Notes: generated by a model not told the origin, from the letters alone. 64,000 nucleotides of DNA from an uncultured Hyphomicrobiales bacterium (GCA_903839845.1 CAIMEA010000019.1:1-64000); one strand, 5' to 3'; shown: positions 1 through 8,083, counted from the first letter of the stretch. Made by a program: numbers and translations.

Positions 1-100
1 CTTGTTCTTTCGAGGACGCAACGAGAATGCGAGATCAAGCGACGGCCTGCCCGGGGCCGATAAACAATACGGGCGATGAGTCACGTCTGGATGTCTTCCT

Positions 101-248
101 TACCCTCCCCTGGAGGGGGAGGGTCGAACGCTTGAACGACAGTGAAAGCGTTCGGGGTGGAGTGAAAGCCACGCGCAAGGAAGTCACCCCACCCCGGCTG
201 CACTCGCTTCCGCTCGAGCAGCCGACCCTCCCCCTCCAGGGGAGGGTA
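101..248. repeat. Palindromic intergenic repeat, cloverleaf-like
   Basis: A 26-bp perfect inverted repeat forms the ends (101-126 and 223-248). Each arm is itself a small hairpin of CCCTCCCC/GGGGAGGG type. Between them lie further pairings: GAACGCTT with AAGCGTTC (about 125-153), GGGGTGG with CCACCCC, and CGGCTGC with GCAGCCG (about 195-224). The folded form would be multi-branched. It lies about 80 bases upstream of the first gene. No ORF in it looks coding. It is related in style to the CTCTCCC elements at 17.8, 54.0 and 63.8 kb but has a different core. Confidence 0.8.
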
Positions 249-330
249 AGAAGAAGCGCTCCTCGCCATCCTAAAAACCCCCTACCATCCGCCACCCGGA
301 TTTCCGCCCTCACACCGAATGAGCCTCGCA

Positions 331-1266
331 ATGTCACAACCAACCACGCCGCAACGCATCGCCGTCATCGGCGCCGGCACCATCGGCGCCAGCTGGGCCG
401 CCCTGTTTCTCGCGCGCGGCAACGATGTGCAGGCCAGCGATCCGTCGCCGAACGGCGAAGCCTTCGCGCGCCGCTTCATCGACAATGCCTGGCCGGCCTT
501 GCAGGCGCTTGATCTCGTCGTACCGGGTGCCGCGCCCACGCGCTTTTCGTTTCACGCCACGCCGGCGGAAGCCTGCAAGGGCGTGTCCTTCGTGCAGGAA
601 AGCGGGCCGGAGCGCGAGGATCTGAAAATCGAACTGCTGGCGGCGATCGACGCGGCCTGTCCGAAGGATGTGGTGATCGCCTCGAGTTCGTCGGGCCTGT
701 TGATCTCGCGCGTCACGGTCAAATGCAAATATCCGGAGCGCTGCGTCATCGGCCATCCGTTCAACCCCCCGCATCTCATTCCGCTGGTCGAAATTGTCGG
801 CGGCGACAAGACATCGCCGCAATCAATCGCCGCAGCGATGGACTTCTATCGCGCGCTGGGAAAACATCCGATCCATATCAAGAAGGAAGTGCGCGGCCAT
901 GTCGCCAACCGGCTGCAGGCGGCGTTATGGCGCGAGGCTGTGTCGCTGGTCGCCGATGGTGTGGTGTCGGTCGCCGATGCCGACGCGGCGATTGCCTATG
1001 GCCCCGGCCTGCGCTGGGCGCTGATGGGCCCGCATCTGACGTTTCATCTCGCCGGCGGCGACGGCGGCATGGCGCATTTCATGGCGCATATCGGCCCGGC
1101 GGTGCAAAGCTGGATCGACGATCTCGGCAATCCGAAGATCGCCGACGTTTCGCAGCTCATCGTCGATGGCGTCGCGCAAGAAGCAAACGGCCGCACCATT
1201 TCCGATTTACAGAAATGGCGCGACCGCAAGTTGATCGAGATATTGAAAGTATCGGCGTCGCCGTGA
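331..1266 (+). CDS. 3-hydroxyacyl-CoA dehydrogenase family oxidoreductase (carnitine/gulonate dehydrogenase-like)
   Basis: The 311-residue product is a soluble NAD-dependent 3-hydroxy dehydrogenase. The Rossmann loop GAGTIG is at residues 14-19. The family catalytic region follows: the SSSSGL stretch near 122, the GHPFNPP block with His at about 142, and the paired Glu in VEIVGG at about 154, then the C-terminal helical domain with GHVANRLQ. A single dehydrogenase unit without a hydratase domain fits the L-carnitine or L-gulonate 3-dehydrogenase branch as well as a short-chain hydroxyacyl-CoA enzyme, so the substrate is not assigned. I chose ATG 331 because translation then begins just before the dinucleotide fold. 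ATG 319 in the same frame is the alternative. It stands alone on the plus strand and converges on the next gene. Confidence 0.85.
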   Translation: MSQPTTPQRIAVIGAGTIGASWAALFLARGNDVQASDPSPNGEAFARRFIDNAWPALQALDLVVPGAAPTRFSFHATPAEACKGVSFVQESGPEREDLKIELLAAIDAACPKDVVIASSSSGLLISRVTVKCKYPERCVIGHPFNPPHLIPLVEIVGGDKTSPQSIAAAMDFYRALGKHPIHIKKEVRGHVANRLQAALWREAVSLVADGVVSVADADAAIAYGPGLRWALMGPHLTFHLAGGDGGMAHFMAHIGPAVQSWIDDLGNPKIADVSQLIVDGVAQEANGRTISDLQKWRDRKLIEILKVSASP

Positions 1267-1281
1267 CGCCGACCTTCGGAT

Positions 1282-1388
1282 CAAAGCGTTTTCGAGCGAA
1301 GTGGGTACCGGTTCGCGTGAAGAAAACGCGTCAAAGCAAGAAGCTAGAGCCCGGCTTTGATTTTATCAAAGCCGGAAAGGCTCTAGCG
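1282..1388. repeat. Rhizobiales-type intergenic repeat with nested hairpin
   Basis: The sequence from the AAAGCGTTTTCGAGCG segment to the nested palindrome is a repeat type I recognise from Bradyrhizobium-like genomes. The 3' half is a hairpin with outer arms CTAGAGCC (1344-1351) and GGCTCTAG (1379-1386) and inner arms CCGGCTTTGAT (1351-1361) and ATCAAAGCCGG (1365-1375). It sits between two convergent genes and could terminate both. The outer arm contains the stop codon of the minus-strand gene (CTA at 1383-1385). Confidence 0.8.
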
Positions 1389-1826
1389 CATCGACAGCGC
1401 GAGACCGCTGAGGTCGGCGCTGACGATCAGGCCGGCCTGACGGCCCGACAGCGCCAGAACCGCGCCGTTCTGGTTGGTCAGCACCACGGCCTGCGCACCA
1501 CCGCGGCCGACAGCCGCGCCGGCGCCGGCCTGGCCATAAACACCGGCCACGTCGGACGGACGGCGGATGTTGCTCACGGTGCCGTAAAAGTTTGTTTCCG
1601 AGGCGCCGAAGGTGAAGCCGTAGCTGAGGCCGCCGATCGACAGCGGATACTGCCGGCCGTGGAAGGTCAGCGTGCCGCTGCCGCCCGAGCCGCCGATGAC
1701 GAAGCCCGCCTTGACGATACGAATGTGGATTTTGCCGCTATCGGCCATCGCCGCGGTGGACGCGCTGATCCCGACGAGAGCGGTGAGCGCAACGAGGCCG
1801 GCACGTAAGCCTTTGGAAAGACGCAT
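1383..1826 (-). CDS. Small exported beta-rich hypothetical protein
   Basis: The 147-residue product begins with a clear Sec signal peptide (MRLSKGLRAG, a hydrophobic core, cleavage near AMA-DS at about 28). The mature part is rich in Gly, Ala and Ser, with alternating hydrophobic residues that suggest beta strands. No catalytic motif is visible. Its tail slightly resembles the DUF992 type of exported alphaproteobacterial protein, but I do not assign it. An AGGAGA ribosome-binding site precedes the ATG by six bases. The TAG stop lies inside the arm of the adjoining repeat, so the original C-terminus may have been different. Function unknown; probably periplasmic. Confidence 0.7.
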   Translation of the reverse strand: MRLSKGLRAGLVALTALVGISASTAAMADSGKIHIRIVKAGFVIGGSGGSGTLTFHGRQYPLSIGGLSYGFTFGASETNFYGTVSNIRRPSDVAGVYGQAGAGAAVGRGGAQAVVLTNQNGAVLALSGRQAGLIVSADLSGLALSMR

Positions 1827-1995
1827 GGAAAATCTCCTGGCAGCCGGCCTGCCGTGTTACGGGCGCGGCCAGCAAGCAGCGCGGCATCCGCCCGAGGGTT
1901 CAGACGGTGCCGGGGGCCGCGGGTGGAATCGCATTGGAACAATACGCCGCGCCCGGAAAAGTTCCATAGTTTGCAGCAAAACGCGGCCGGTCCGA

Positions 1996-2490
1996 TTACC
2001 GCTTGAACAGGCCCATGATCGCGGCTTTGGCCAGGGTTTTGAAATGCAGGTTGAAGCCGACCACGGCGGCCGAGGTATCGGCGCCGACGCCGAGCACGTC
2101 GCTCACCGCGAACACCGTGAACAGATAGCGGTGCGGGTGATCGCCTTCCGGCGGACACGGTCCGCCATAGCCGGGCTTGCCGAAATCGGTGCGGGTCATC
2201 AGCGCGCCTTTGGGCAGCGCGCCGCCGGCGCTGCCGGCCCCCTGTTTCAACTCGGTCACGTCGGCAGGAATATTCACGACCAGCCAATGCCAGAACCCAG
2301 AGCCGGTCGGCGCGTCGGGGTCGTAGCAGGTGACGGCGAAACTCTTGGTGCCGGCCGGCGCGCCCGACCATGCCAGATGCGGCGAGGTGTTGCCGCCGGC
2401 GCAGCCGAAACCGAAATCCGCCGACAGGATAAAATCGCGGCCGAGATAATCGCCGTCCTTGAAACCGGTGCTGGTGACGCTGAAGGCCAT
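1996..2490 (-). CDS. YbhB/YbcL family Raf kinase inhibitor-like (PEBP) protein
   Basis: The 164-residue product has the two ligand-pocket signatures of phosphatidylethanolamine-binding proteins: DPDAPTGSGFWHW in the middle and GPCPPEGDHPHRY about 35 residues later. Bacterial members are small cytoplasmic or periplasmic proteins of uncertain role. The start at 2490 is chosen because GGGAGAG lies seven bases upstream and the family begins near FxVTSxxFKDG. A longer in-frame reading to 2580 would run into the start of the divergent CvpA gene. Monocistronic, diverging from CvpA. Confidence 0.9.
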   Translation of the reverse strand: MAFSVTSTGFKDGDYLGRDFILSADFGFGCAGGNTSPHLAWSGAPAGTKSFAVTCYDPDAPTGSGFWHWLVVNIPADVTELKQGAGSAGGALPKGALMTRTDFGKPGYGGPCPPEGDHPHRYLFTVFAVSDVLGVGADTSAAVVGFNLHFKTLAKAAIMGLFKR

Positions 2491-2579
2491 GGCTGTCTCT
2501 CCCGAGTGCTGTCGTGCCAAAGCGTAGCCGAATCCGGACAAAGTGCCTACTCTCGCGATAACCAAACCGGGATTTGCCA

Positions 2580-3125
2580 ATGAACGCGCTGCTCAATGCC
2601 GACCTGCCGGTCAATCTGTTCGACGGCGCGGTCTATCTGTGTCTCGCGGTCGCCATTATTTCCGGCTATCGCTCCGGCCTGCTGCGCGCGCTTGCCACCA
2701 TCTTCGGCTATGTCATCGCCGCGCCGGTGGCGGTTGCCATGATGCCCTACGTGACGCCGGTCCTGAACGAGCGTTTGAAATTGCCGCCGGCGCAATCGTC
2801 GCTGGCGTTCTTCGTCGTGTTCCTGGTGATCGGTTTCGTTCTGGGTGCATTGATGCGGCACGCGATCAGCGAGGTGTCCGGCGCGCAAATCAGCGCGCCC
2901 GATCGCGCCGCCGGCGCCTTTCTCGGCGCCATCCGCGTCCTGCTGCTCGCGGTTGTCATGGTCATGGTGTTCGAGCGCATCATTCCGCCGGGACGCGAGC
3001 CGGCGTTTCTCACCGGCTCCAAACTGCGGCCGATTTTGTCGGCGGCAGGTCAGGAAGGCCTGCGCAAGCTGCCGCCCGACGTCACCGAATTCATCGACCG
3101 CATGAAGCGCGAGCGCGGCCTGTAG
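2580..3125 (+). CDS. CvpA family membrane protein
   Basis: The 181-residue product has four hydrophobic segments (about 15-35, 36-55, 72-95, 115-133) and the family layout of N-terminal membrane half and short polar tail (KLPPDVTEFIDRMKRERGL). CvpA-like proteins are inner-membrane proteins linked to colicin V export in enterobacteria and to envelope stress more widely; the specific role here is unknown. The ATG at 2580 is preferred to an in-frame TTG at 2574. In many bacteria cvpA precedes purF; here it does not. Confidence 0.85.
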   Translation: MNALLNADLPVNLFDGAVYLCLAVAIISGYRSGLLRALATIFGYVIAAPVAVAMMPYVTPVLNERLKLPPAQSSLAFFVVFLVIGFVLGALMRHAISEVSGAQISAPDRAAGAFLGAIRVLLLAVVMVMVFERIIPPGREPAFLTGSKLRPILSAAGQEGLRKLPPDVTEFIDRMKRERGL

Positions 3126-3234
3126 CGTTCCCGCCGGCTCCGTGTCCGGATACCGGCCGATTGGGCCTGTGCAACCAACCCATGGCCCGCTACGTTGACA
3201 CCTTGAGATTTCAGATCAATCCGAGAGGCAACCG

Positions 3235-3480
3235 ATGTCCAAGGTCACGTATGAAATTGTCGAGCACGATGGCGGCTGGGCCTACAAGGTCGACGGCGTT
3301 TTCTCCGAACCGTTTCCGTCGCACGCGGCGGCGCTGAAAGCGGCGCAGCGCGCCGCCGCCGAGCAGCGGGTTCCCGGGCACACCGAGGAAATCCTGTTCG
3401 AGGATGAAAAAGGCCGCTGGCACACCGAGACCGCGCGCGGCAGCGATCGCCCCGACACCTCGGTCAAGGACAAGGGTTAG
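3235..3480 (+). CDS. DUF2188-like small protein
   Basis: The 81-residue product begins VTYEIVEHDGGWAYKVDGVFSEPFPSH, followed by an Ala-rich helix (AAALKAAQRAAAEQR) and a charged tail. This matches the short beta-beta-alpha pattern of DUF2188 proteins (pattern memory, not a search). These are small soluble proteins with no established function. ATG 3235 is preceded by GAGAGGCAACCG, which provides a plausible ribosome-binding site. A DoxX-like gene follows 43 bases after the stop and may be co-transcribed. Confidence 0.7.
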   Translation: MSKVTYEIVEHDGGWAYKVDGVFSEPFPSHAAALKAAQRAAAEQRVPGHTEEILFEDEKGRWHTETARGSDRPDTSVKDKG

Positions 3481-3523
3481 CATTACGGCCTATCCGAACT
3501 GCTGCGCCGTCATCCGCGGCGTC

Positions 3524-3904
3524 ATGCGCTGGTTGATGGCGGCATTCTTCGCCGTCGCCGGTTATTTTCACCTCACGGCGCCGGCCCCGCTTCTGGCGAT
3601 CACGCCGGACTGGGTGCCGTTCGCGCCATGGCTGATTGCCGTCACCGGTTTATGCGAATGCGCCGGCGCGATCGCTTTGGTGACACGGCCCTTGCGCTGG
3701 CATGCCGGCATCGCGCTGGCGCTTTATGCGTTGTGCGTGTGGCCGGCCAATTTCAAGCATGCCTTCGCCGGCGTCGATATCGCCGGTCTGCCCTCGAGCT
3801 GGTGGTATCACGTCCTGCGGCTGGCGTTGCAGCCGGCGATCATGTGGTGGGCTTTGTTTTCGGCCGGCGTGATCGATTGGCCGGTGGATCAATGCAAGCG
3901 TTAA
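3524..3904 (+). CDS. DoxX-like small integral membrane protein
   Basis: The 126-residue product has four predicted membrane segments, beginning MRWLMAAFFAVAGYFHL and including a CxCAGAIALV helix and a C-terminal PAIMWWALF helix. The size and the ATPDWVPF-type loop match the DoxX/DoxX-like superfamily. Members are inner-membrane proteins of mostly unknown function, some linked to thiosulfate oxidation or redox stress. An upstream in-frame extension overlaps the preceding gene, so the start at 3524 is preferred. The ribosome-binding site is weak. Confidence 0.75.
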   Translation: MRWLMAAFFAVAGYFHLTAPAPLLAITPDWVPFAPWLIAVTGLCECAGAIALVTRPLRWHAGIALALYALCVWPANFKHAFAGVDIAGLPSSWWYHVLRLALQPAIMWWALFSAGVIDWPVDQCKR

Positions 3905-3926
3905 GCGACAATGTGAGCATCAGACA

Positions 3927-4622
3927 ATGAGAAAATTTGTCGGCCCCGCGCTCACAGCCGGTCTGTTGTCGTTCAATGGCGGCTTCGTCGACACCGCGGG
4001 CTTCCTCGGATTGCACGGCCTGTTCACCGCGCATGTCACCGGCAATTTCGTGACGCTGGGCGCGGCGTTGGTGCTCGGCAGTCACGGCATCATCAGCAAA
4101 ATATTGGCGTTGCCAGTCTTCATCGTTGTCATCGCGCTGGCGCGCCTGGCCGGCGCCGCCTTGCGCAAACGCGGAAAACCGGTGCTGCGCATTCTGCTGT
4201 CCGCCGAGGTCACCCTGCTGGCCGCCTTCTTTGTGCTTGCCGTGGCCTTCGGTCCGTTCGAGGACGCCGATAGTCCGGCGGCCTTGCTCACCGGCTTTGC
4301 CGGCATCGCCGCCATGGCGTTGCAGAACGCGGTGCAACGCGTGCATCTGGCTAACCTGCCGCCGACCACCTTGATGACCGGCTCGACCACGCAGGCCACG
4401 ATCGACGCCGTCGATCTGCTGAGCGGCGCCGATCCGGAAAACGCGGCAGCGATCCGCACGCGCTTCGACAGGCTGGCGTTCAGCATTCTTTATTTCGCCG
4501 CCGGTTGCGCGGGCGCGGCCTTGCTCTATTGGCTGGCTGGATTCTGGTGCCTCGCGGTACCGGTTATTGTCGGGGCGGTGGCGGCGCTGATGCGGGCTGA
4601 GGCCGCGCCGCCGCGGTCTTGA
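3927..4622 (+). CDS. YoaK family (DUF1275) membrane protein
   Basis: The 231-residue product has about six hydrophobic segments and the family signatures FNGGFVDTAGFLGLHGLFTAHVTGN near the N-terminus and AMALQNAVQR...TTLMTGSTTQATID in the middle. YoaK/DUF1275 proteins are inner-membrane proteins suspected to be transporters; the substrate is unknown. It lies 22 bases after the DoxX-like gene on the same strand and converges with the DUF930 gene, whose stop is only a few bases away. Confidence 0.88.
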   Translation: MRKFVGPALTAGLLSFNGGFVDTAGFLGLHGLFTAHVTGNFVTLGAALVLGSHGIISKILALPVFIVVIALARLAGAALRKRGKPVLRILLSAEVTLLAAFFVLAVAFGPFEDADSPAALLTGFAGIAAMALQNAVQRVHLANLPPTTLMTGSTTQATIDAVDLLSGADPENAAAIRTRFDRLAFSILYFAAGCAGAALLYWLAGFWCLAVPVIVGAVAALMRAEAAPPRS

Positions 4623-4628
4623 AGACTG

Positions 4629-5042
4629 TCAGTCAAACAGGCCGTAGGTGGCCCATTTCGCTTCGGGGATTTCGCCGCCGATCGTGTACTGGAACGACAG
4701 CACCTGCATATGATCCGGCGTCGCCGAACAGGTGTAGGCCATGCCGTACCATTTGCCGCGGCTGCGAAACGCGCCGGCACTCGCCACGATCGTATCGTTC
4801 TTCACCTTGACGTCGGCGCCGGCATTGGCGATCGCGCGCTCGGGGCGGAAATTTCCAGCATCCTTGCGAATGCTGCTCATCGCGGTGTAGTCGCACAATT
4901 GCTCGAGCCGCTCTGCCGGCGCCAGCATGCGCAGACTGCGCTCAAGGCGCGCATCGGCGGCGGCGGCCGGAACCGCGATCGGCACCACGGTTTGCGACAG
5001 AAACACCACGGCCGCGCCGGTCGCCATTCCCCAAACCCGCAT
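4629..5042 (-). CDS. DUF930 family exported protein
   Basis: The 137-residue product has a signal peptide (hydrophobic to about residue 28, ending AAAADA), then the DUF930 pattern: LERSLRMLAPAERLEQLCDYTAM, a FRPERAIANA strand, GAFRSRGKWYGMAYTC, and IGGEIPEAKWATYGL at the end. Two Cys (LCDY, YTC) could form a periplasmic disulfide. The family is characteristic of Rhizobiales and has no known function. The family assignment is from memory of its conserved blocks. Confidence 0.8.
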   Translation of the reverse strand: MRVWGMATGAAVVFLSQTVVPIAVPAAAADARLERSLRMLAPAERLEQLCDYTAMSSIRKDAGNFRPERAIANAGADVKVKNDTIVASAGAFRSRGKWYGMAYTCSATPDHMQVLSFQYTIGGEIPEAKWATYGLFD

Positions 5043-5121
5043 TCGACTGCCCTCTCAACTAAAGGCCCCTGCGGGCGGATTTAAGCGGCGGCGATAGCAA
5101 ACAACGATGACGATTTCGCGA

Positions 5122-5517
5122 TCAGCTATATTTCGGATCGCGGTCGAGCAGCTCAATCGAGATTCCCTGCGGACCGCGCAGGAAACAGATTTTTATGCCC
5201 GGCCTCGGCACGGTCGGTTCCATGGTGAACTCGACTCCCTTGGCCCTGAGATCGGCCGCCACCGCGTCGATGCCGGACACCGTCAGTCCGAAATGATCGA
5301 GGCCCTGATAAGGCGTTACCGGCGGCGCATTGACGCCATCGCCCGGCTTGACCGGGGCCAGAAAAATACTGGCGCCACCGAGCTTGAGATCGATGCGCGG
5401 CGTTCCCTGCTGGGTGCTGCGGATCACTTGGGCGCCCAGCATGCGCTCGAACCACTGCGCGGTCGCTTCCGGGTCCGGCGTCCGCAGATGGACATGATCC
5501 CACGTGTAATTCGGCAT
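5122..5517 (-). CDS. VOC family (glyoxalase/dioxygenase-like) protein
   Basis: The 131-residue product has the paired beta-alpha-beta-beta-beta modules of the vicinal oxygen chelate fold: WDHVHLRTPDPEATAQWFERMLG at the start and GLDHFGLTVSGIDAVAADLRAKG in the second half. Candidate metal ligands are His8, His around 74 and the Glu in GISIELLDRD. The family covers glyoxalase I, fosfomycin and bleomycin resistance proteins and extradiol dioxygenases; nothing nearby identifies a substrate. Monocistronic. Confidence 0.85.
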   Translation of the reverse strand: MPNYTWDHVHLRTPDPEATAQWFERMLGAQVIRSTQQGTPRIDLKLGGASIFLAPVKPGDGVNAPPVTPYQGLDHFGLTVSGIDAVAADLRAKGVEFTMEPTVPRPGIKICFLRGPQGISIELLDRDPKYS

Positions 5518-5569
5518 AGCGGCCCCCGGTGCAACGAGGCGGCAATCTAGAACAGGCCGGGGGCAAAAG

Positions 5570-6748
5570 TCACATGGTGCGGTGCAGATTCTTCTGCATA
5601 CCGATCCGCGCGGCGAGGAAAAATATTGGCGCGATAAACAGGGGGCCGAGACATAAACCGGTTATATTGGCTGTTGCCGCCGCCAGCAGCGGCAGGATGA
5701 GCAACAATGCGGCGGCGACCGGCAAGGTGCGCTCGAATCCCGCGGCCGGTTCCCGCCACAGCCAGATCACGATCAGCGCGCCGAAGACCAGATCGTAGTC
5801 CTGCAAATAAGGCGTCGCCAGGCAGGTGCCGCTGAGCAGGACCGCGTTCTTCACGCCCAACGGTGCGTCCTTGCGCCACCACACCAGCGCGACAGCGATC
5901 AGGGCGAGGGCACCGGTGAGCGCCTGGATCGCGTAAGCAGCATCGATCGGCGCGCCTAATCTGCGCGCGGCAACAAACACCGAGACGAAGCGGTGCCAGA
6001 CGCCGGTGCCGTCCTCGAGAACGATCTGCCGCAGCACAGCGAGATTGCGCAGATAGTCGGTCCAGAGCGCCGGACCCAGCCAAATCACGCTGATCGCCAG
6101 CAGCGCACCGGCCGAAATTCCGGCAAACAAAAAAGCGCGCCAATGCCGGCCGGCCAGCAAAGCGACCGGCACCAGCAGGCCGAATTGCGGTTTGTAGATC
6201 AGCAGGCCGAGCAAGCCGCCCGCCAGCGCCGGCCGTTTTTCAATCAGGCCGAGGCCAAAGCCGAACAGGGCCGCGGTCCAGGTGCCGTTTTGCCCGCCGA
6301 CCGCGTTGATGAAAACGGCCGGTGCGCTCAGCGCCAGCAGCAACGCGCCGCGCCCCGGCAGGGCCAGCCGCACGGCGCGATAGAAGGCATACCAGCCGCC
6401 GGCAAGCCACAGCGCCAGGCCCGGCACGTAGGGCACGAACGCCAGCGGCGCGGTCAGCAGCAAAAGCACCGGCGGATAGCTGTAATGATAGCCCTGGATC
6501 GGCGCGCCGGCGACGCTTTCCTGGAAAAGATGGAACGCGACCGGATCGTAGATCTCGGCGGCGTGGCCGTGCCAGGCAAGATAGGCGCCCGACCAGTAAT
6601 TGATGAAATCGTCGCCGAACGGCCGCAGCGCGCCATTGGTCAGATGGTCACGGGTTTGCTGCCAGAGATCGAACAGATAGATCGCCGCCGCGACAGCAAT
6701 AAAGCTGCGCGCGAGCGTGATCGTCAGGTCCGGTAGCGGGCGGCGCAT
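5570..6748 (-). CDS. GT87-like polytopic membrane glycosyltransferase (DUF2029)
   Basis: The 392-residue product has about ten membrane segments. The N-terminal periplasmic loop (GDDFINYWSGAYLAWHGHAAEIYDPVAF) carries acidic residues in the position of the catalytic Asp of GT-C enzymes, and YHYSYPPVLLLLTAPLAF is typical of the DUF2029/GT87 family, which uses polyprenyl-phosphate-linked sugars. No glycan locus surrounds it, so the product is not predicted. Confidence 0.78.
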   Translation of the reverse strand: MRRPLPDLTITLARSFIAVAAAIYLFDLWQQTRDHLTNGALRPFGDDFINYWSGAYLAWHGHAAEIYDPVAFHLFQESVAGAPIQGYHYSYPPVLLLLTAPLAFVPYVPGLALWLAGGWYAFYRAVRLALPGRGALLLALSAPAVFINAVGGQNGTWTAALFGFGLGLIEKRPALAGGLLGLLIYKPQFGLLVPVALLAGRHWRAFLFAGISAGALLAISVIWLGPALWTDYLRNLAVLRQIVLEDGTGVWHRFVSVFVAARRLGAPIDAAYAIQALTGALALIAVALVWWRKDAPLGVKNAVLLSGTCLATPYLQDYDLVFGALIVIWLWREPAAGFERTLPVAAALLLILPLLAAATANITGLCLGPLFIAPIFFLAARIGMQKNLHRTM

Positions 6749-6941
6749 GGCAGCAATGAAACGCCAGGCCCGGTTAGAATGGGGTTAAGACATGCTTGGA
6801 CAGGGAGTTGCCGGGACGGGGCAATTTCAGCGACACTGGCGCGCCGCTCGAATCAAACTGGCGGACAGTGAACAGTCTGGATACACGACAATGCGACAGT
6901 CCCTATTCTCGCCCACAGCCCCATCACATGGACCTGCCGCG

Positions 6942-7235
6942 ATGCGCCGCAAGGCCAGCATGTTGGTCGTCCTGGCGGGAGCTTTGGCTTTACTGACCGG
7001 CTGCCAGACCGACGGCAGTTCGACCGATCCGCTATCGGATCTGATGTCTTCAAATGACAAGAAGGCCGAACCGGCCAAGGCGGCGGAGCCGCCAATGACG
7101 CATTCGCGCGCCGCCATGGAATGCTGGATGAAAACCGAGAAGGGCCAGCCCGGCGGCGATCTCGACAAGCGCGCCGACGTCGTCAACAAATGTATTGATG
7201 AAAAATTGAAGACGGCGCAGGCGCCTAAGTCCTGA
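6942..7235 (+). CDS. Small putative lipoprotein
   Basis: Read from ATG 6942 the 97-residue product begins MRRKASMLVVLAGALALLTGC, a lipoprotein signal peptide with the lipobox LTGC (Cys21). The mature part is short, charged and Ala/Lys-rich, with two further Cys (MECWMK, NKCIDE). An in-frame ATG at 6891 would add 17 residues that spoil the signal peptide. No strong ribosome-binding site is visible at either start. Function unknown. Confidence 0.65.
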   Translation: MRRKASMLVVLAGALALLTGCQTDGSSTDPLSDLMSSNDKKAEPAKAAEPPMTHSRAAMECWMKTEKGQPGGDLDKRADVVNKCIDEKLKTAQAPKS

Positions 7236-7246
7236 CGCAGCGCCGA

Positions 7247-7273
7247 GGGCCCGAACCCTTCGGTTCAGGCCCC
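7247..7273 (+). terminator. Hairpin after the lipoprotein gene
   Basis: GGGCCcGAACC and GGTTCaGGCCC pair around a CTTC loop, 12 bases after the lipoprotein stop. The T-run is poor (CTGTCGTTTC), so this may be a weak terminator or mRNA-stabilising hairpin. It could also serve the convergent gene ending at 7308. Confidence 0.55.
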
Positions 7274-7307
7274 CCTGTCGTTTCAACTGCTAAATCCGGT
7301 CCACCGG

Positions 7308-7688
7308 TTATTTGGCCGACGTCACGCTGCATAAAGGCGACTGTGCCTGGCATTTTGCCTGCGCGTCGGCGCGATTTTTGCCGGTCTCGGTGCAGGTCGA
7401 ATGGCTCAGCGGCAGCAACGCCGGACAGGCCACATCGAATTTATAGCCGGCTATTCTTTTCCAGGCGCGTTTGACTTTCTTCTTCACCTCGGCCGTTTCT
7501 TCCTTGACCTCGCGCTTGACCTTCTGCGTGGTCGTCTCCGGCTTCTTCGTCTCGGCCTGCGCCAGCATAATCGGCGGCCGCATGCCGTCCGATGTCGCCC
7601 CTGCGTTGGCAGCCCGCGCCGAATTCAAAGATCCCGTGCCGACCGCCAGCAGCCCGATGGCCGCCGCACCCATAATCCAAAAGCGCAT
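7308..7688 (-). CDS. Exported Lys-rich hypothetical protein
   Basis: From ATG 7688 the 126-residue product starts MRFWIMGAAAIGLLAVGTGS, a signal peptide. A very charged helix follows (KKPETTTQKVKREVKEETAEVKKKVKRAWKR split over residues about 55-85). The C-terminal domain has four or five Cys (VACPALL, HSTCTETG, AKCQAQSPLCSV). A GGGAGC Shine-Dalgarno precedes 7688. A longer ORF to 7898 adds an Arg-rich leader with no coding appearance. Not recognised; probably periplasmic with disulfides. Confidence 0.6.
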   Translation of the reverse strand: MRFWIMGAAAIGLLAVGTGSLNSARAANAGATSDGMRPPIMLAQAETKKPETTTQKVKREVKEETAEVKKKVKRAWKRIAGYKFDVACPALLPLSHSTCTETGKNRADAQAKCQAQSPLCSVTSAK

Positions 7689-7953
7689 GTCCCAGCTCCC
7701 TGTGCCGGCCACCGGCCACCCTGGTGAATCCAGGCGATCATTCGGAGGCGGGCACGCAAACAACGGCCGATGGAACCGGAAAGTTCCATGCGCGCGCCGG
7801 CAAAGATTGCGCCTGTGCATGGCGACCCGGCGGACCGGTGCCCCCCTCTTGCCGAAGGCTTCCCGCCGTACCACCATTCGCCCGTTCACAACCGCCATGA
7901 TTCTCGGCCGTATTCGGCTGACATCATGCGCCAGCCAAGATTAGGGGTTCGTC

Positions 7954-8076
7954 ATGGCAAAGGGTCAGATGCGCGTGCCGAAGGAAAAGAAAAAGCCGAA
8001 GGCCGACAAGGACAAGCCGAAGCAAGTGTCGGCCTACAAAGCCTCGCAGTCCGCCGGCTCGGCCGGCAAGAAATAG
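7954..8076 (+). CDS. Small basic Lys-rich protein (40 aa)
   Basis: ATG GCA AAG GGT CAG ATG starts a 40-codon ORF ending AAG AAA TAG. The product begins MAKGQMRVPKEKKKPKADK and ends QSAGSAGKK; about a third of the residues are Lys. I recall short MAKGQMR-type basic proteins as conserved in Bradyrhizobium-like genomes, which supports its being real despite its size. GGGGTTCGTC upstream gives a modest ribosome-binding site. The charge suggests nucleic-acid or ribosome association, which is inference only. Confidence 0.65.
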   Translation: MAKGQMRVPKEKKKPKADKDKPKQVSAYKASQSAGSAGKK

Positions 8077-8083
8077 CGACGGC

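Noticed and set aside
27-512. Long plus-strand ORF at the left edge
   Set aside because: It runs through the palindromic repeat and out of frame across the dehydrogenase gene; translation is Arg/Pro-rich and not protein-like.
2491-2580. N-terminal extension of the PEBP gene to 2580
   Set aside because: It would overlap the divergent CvpA start; the ATG at 2490 has a good ribosome-binding site and matches the family start.
1667-2614. Minus-strand 315-codon ORF over the PEBP gene
   Set aside because: It is an out-of-frame shadow of the PEBP and exported-protein genes with high Arg content.
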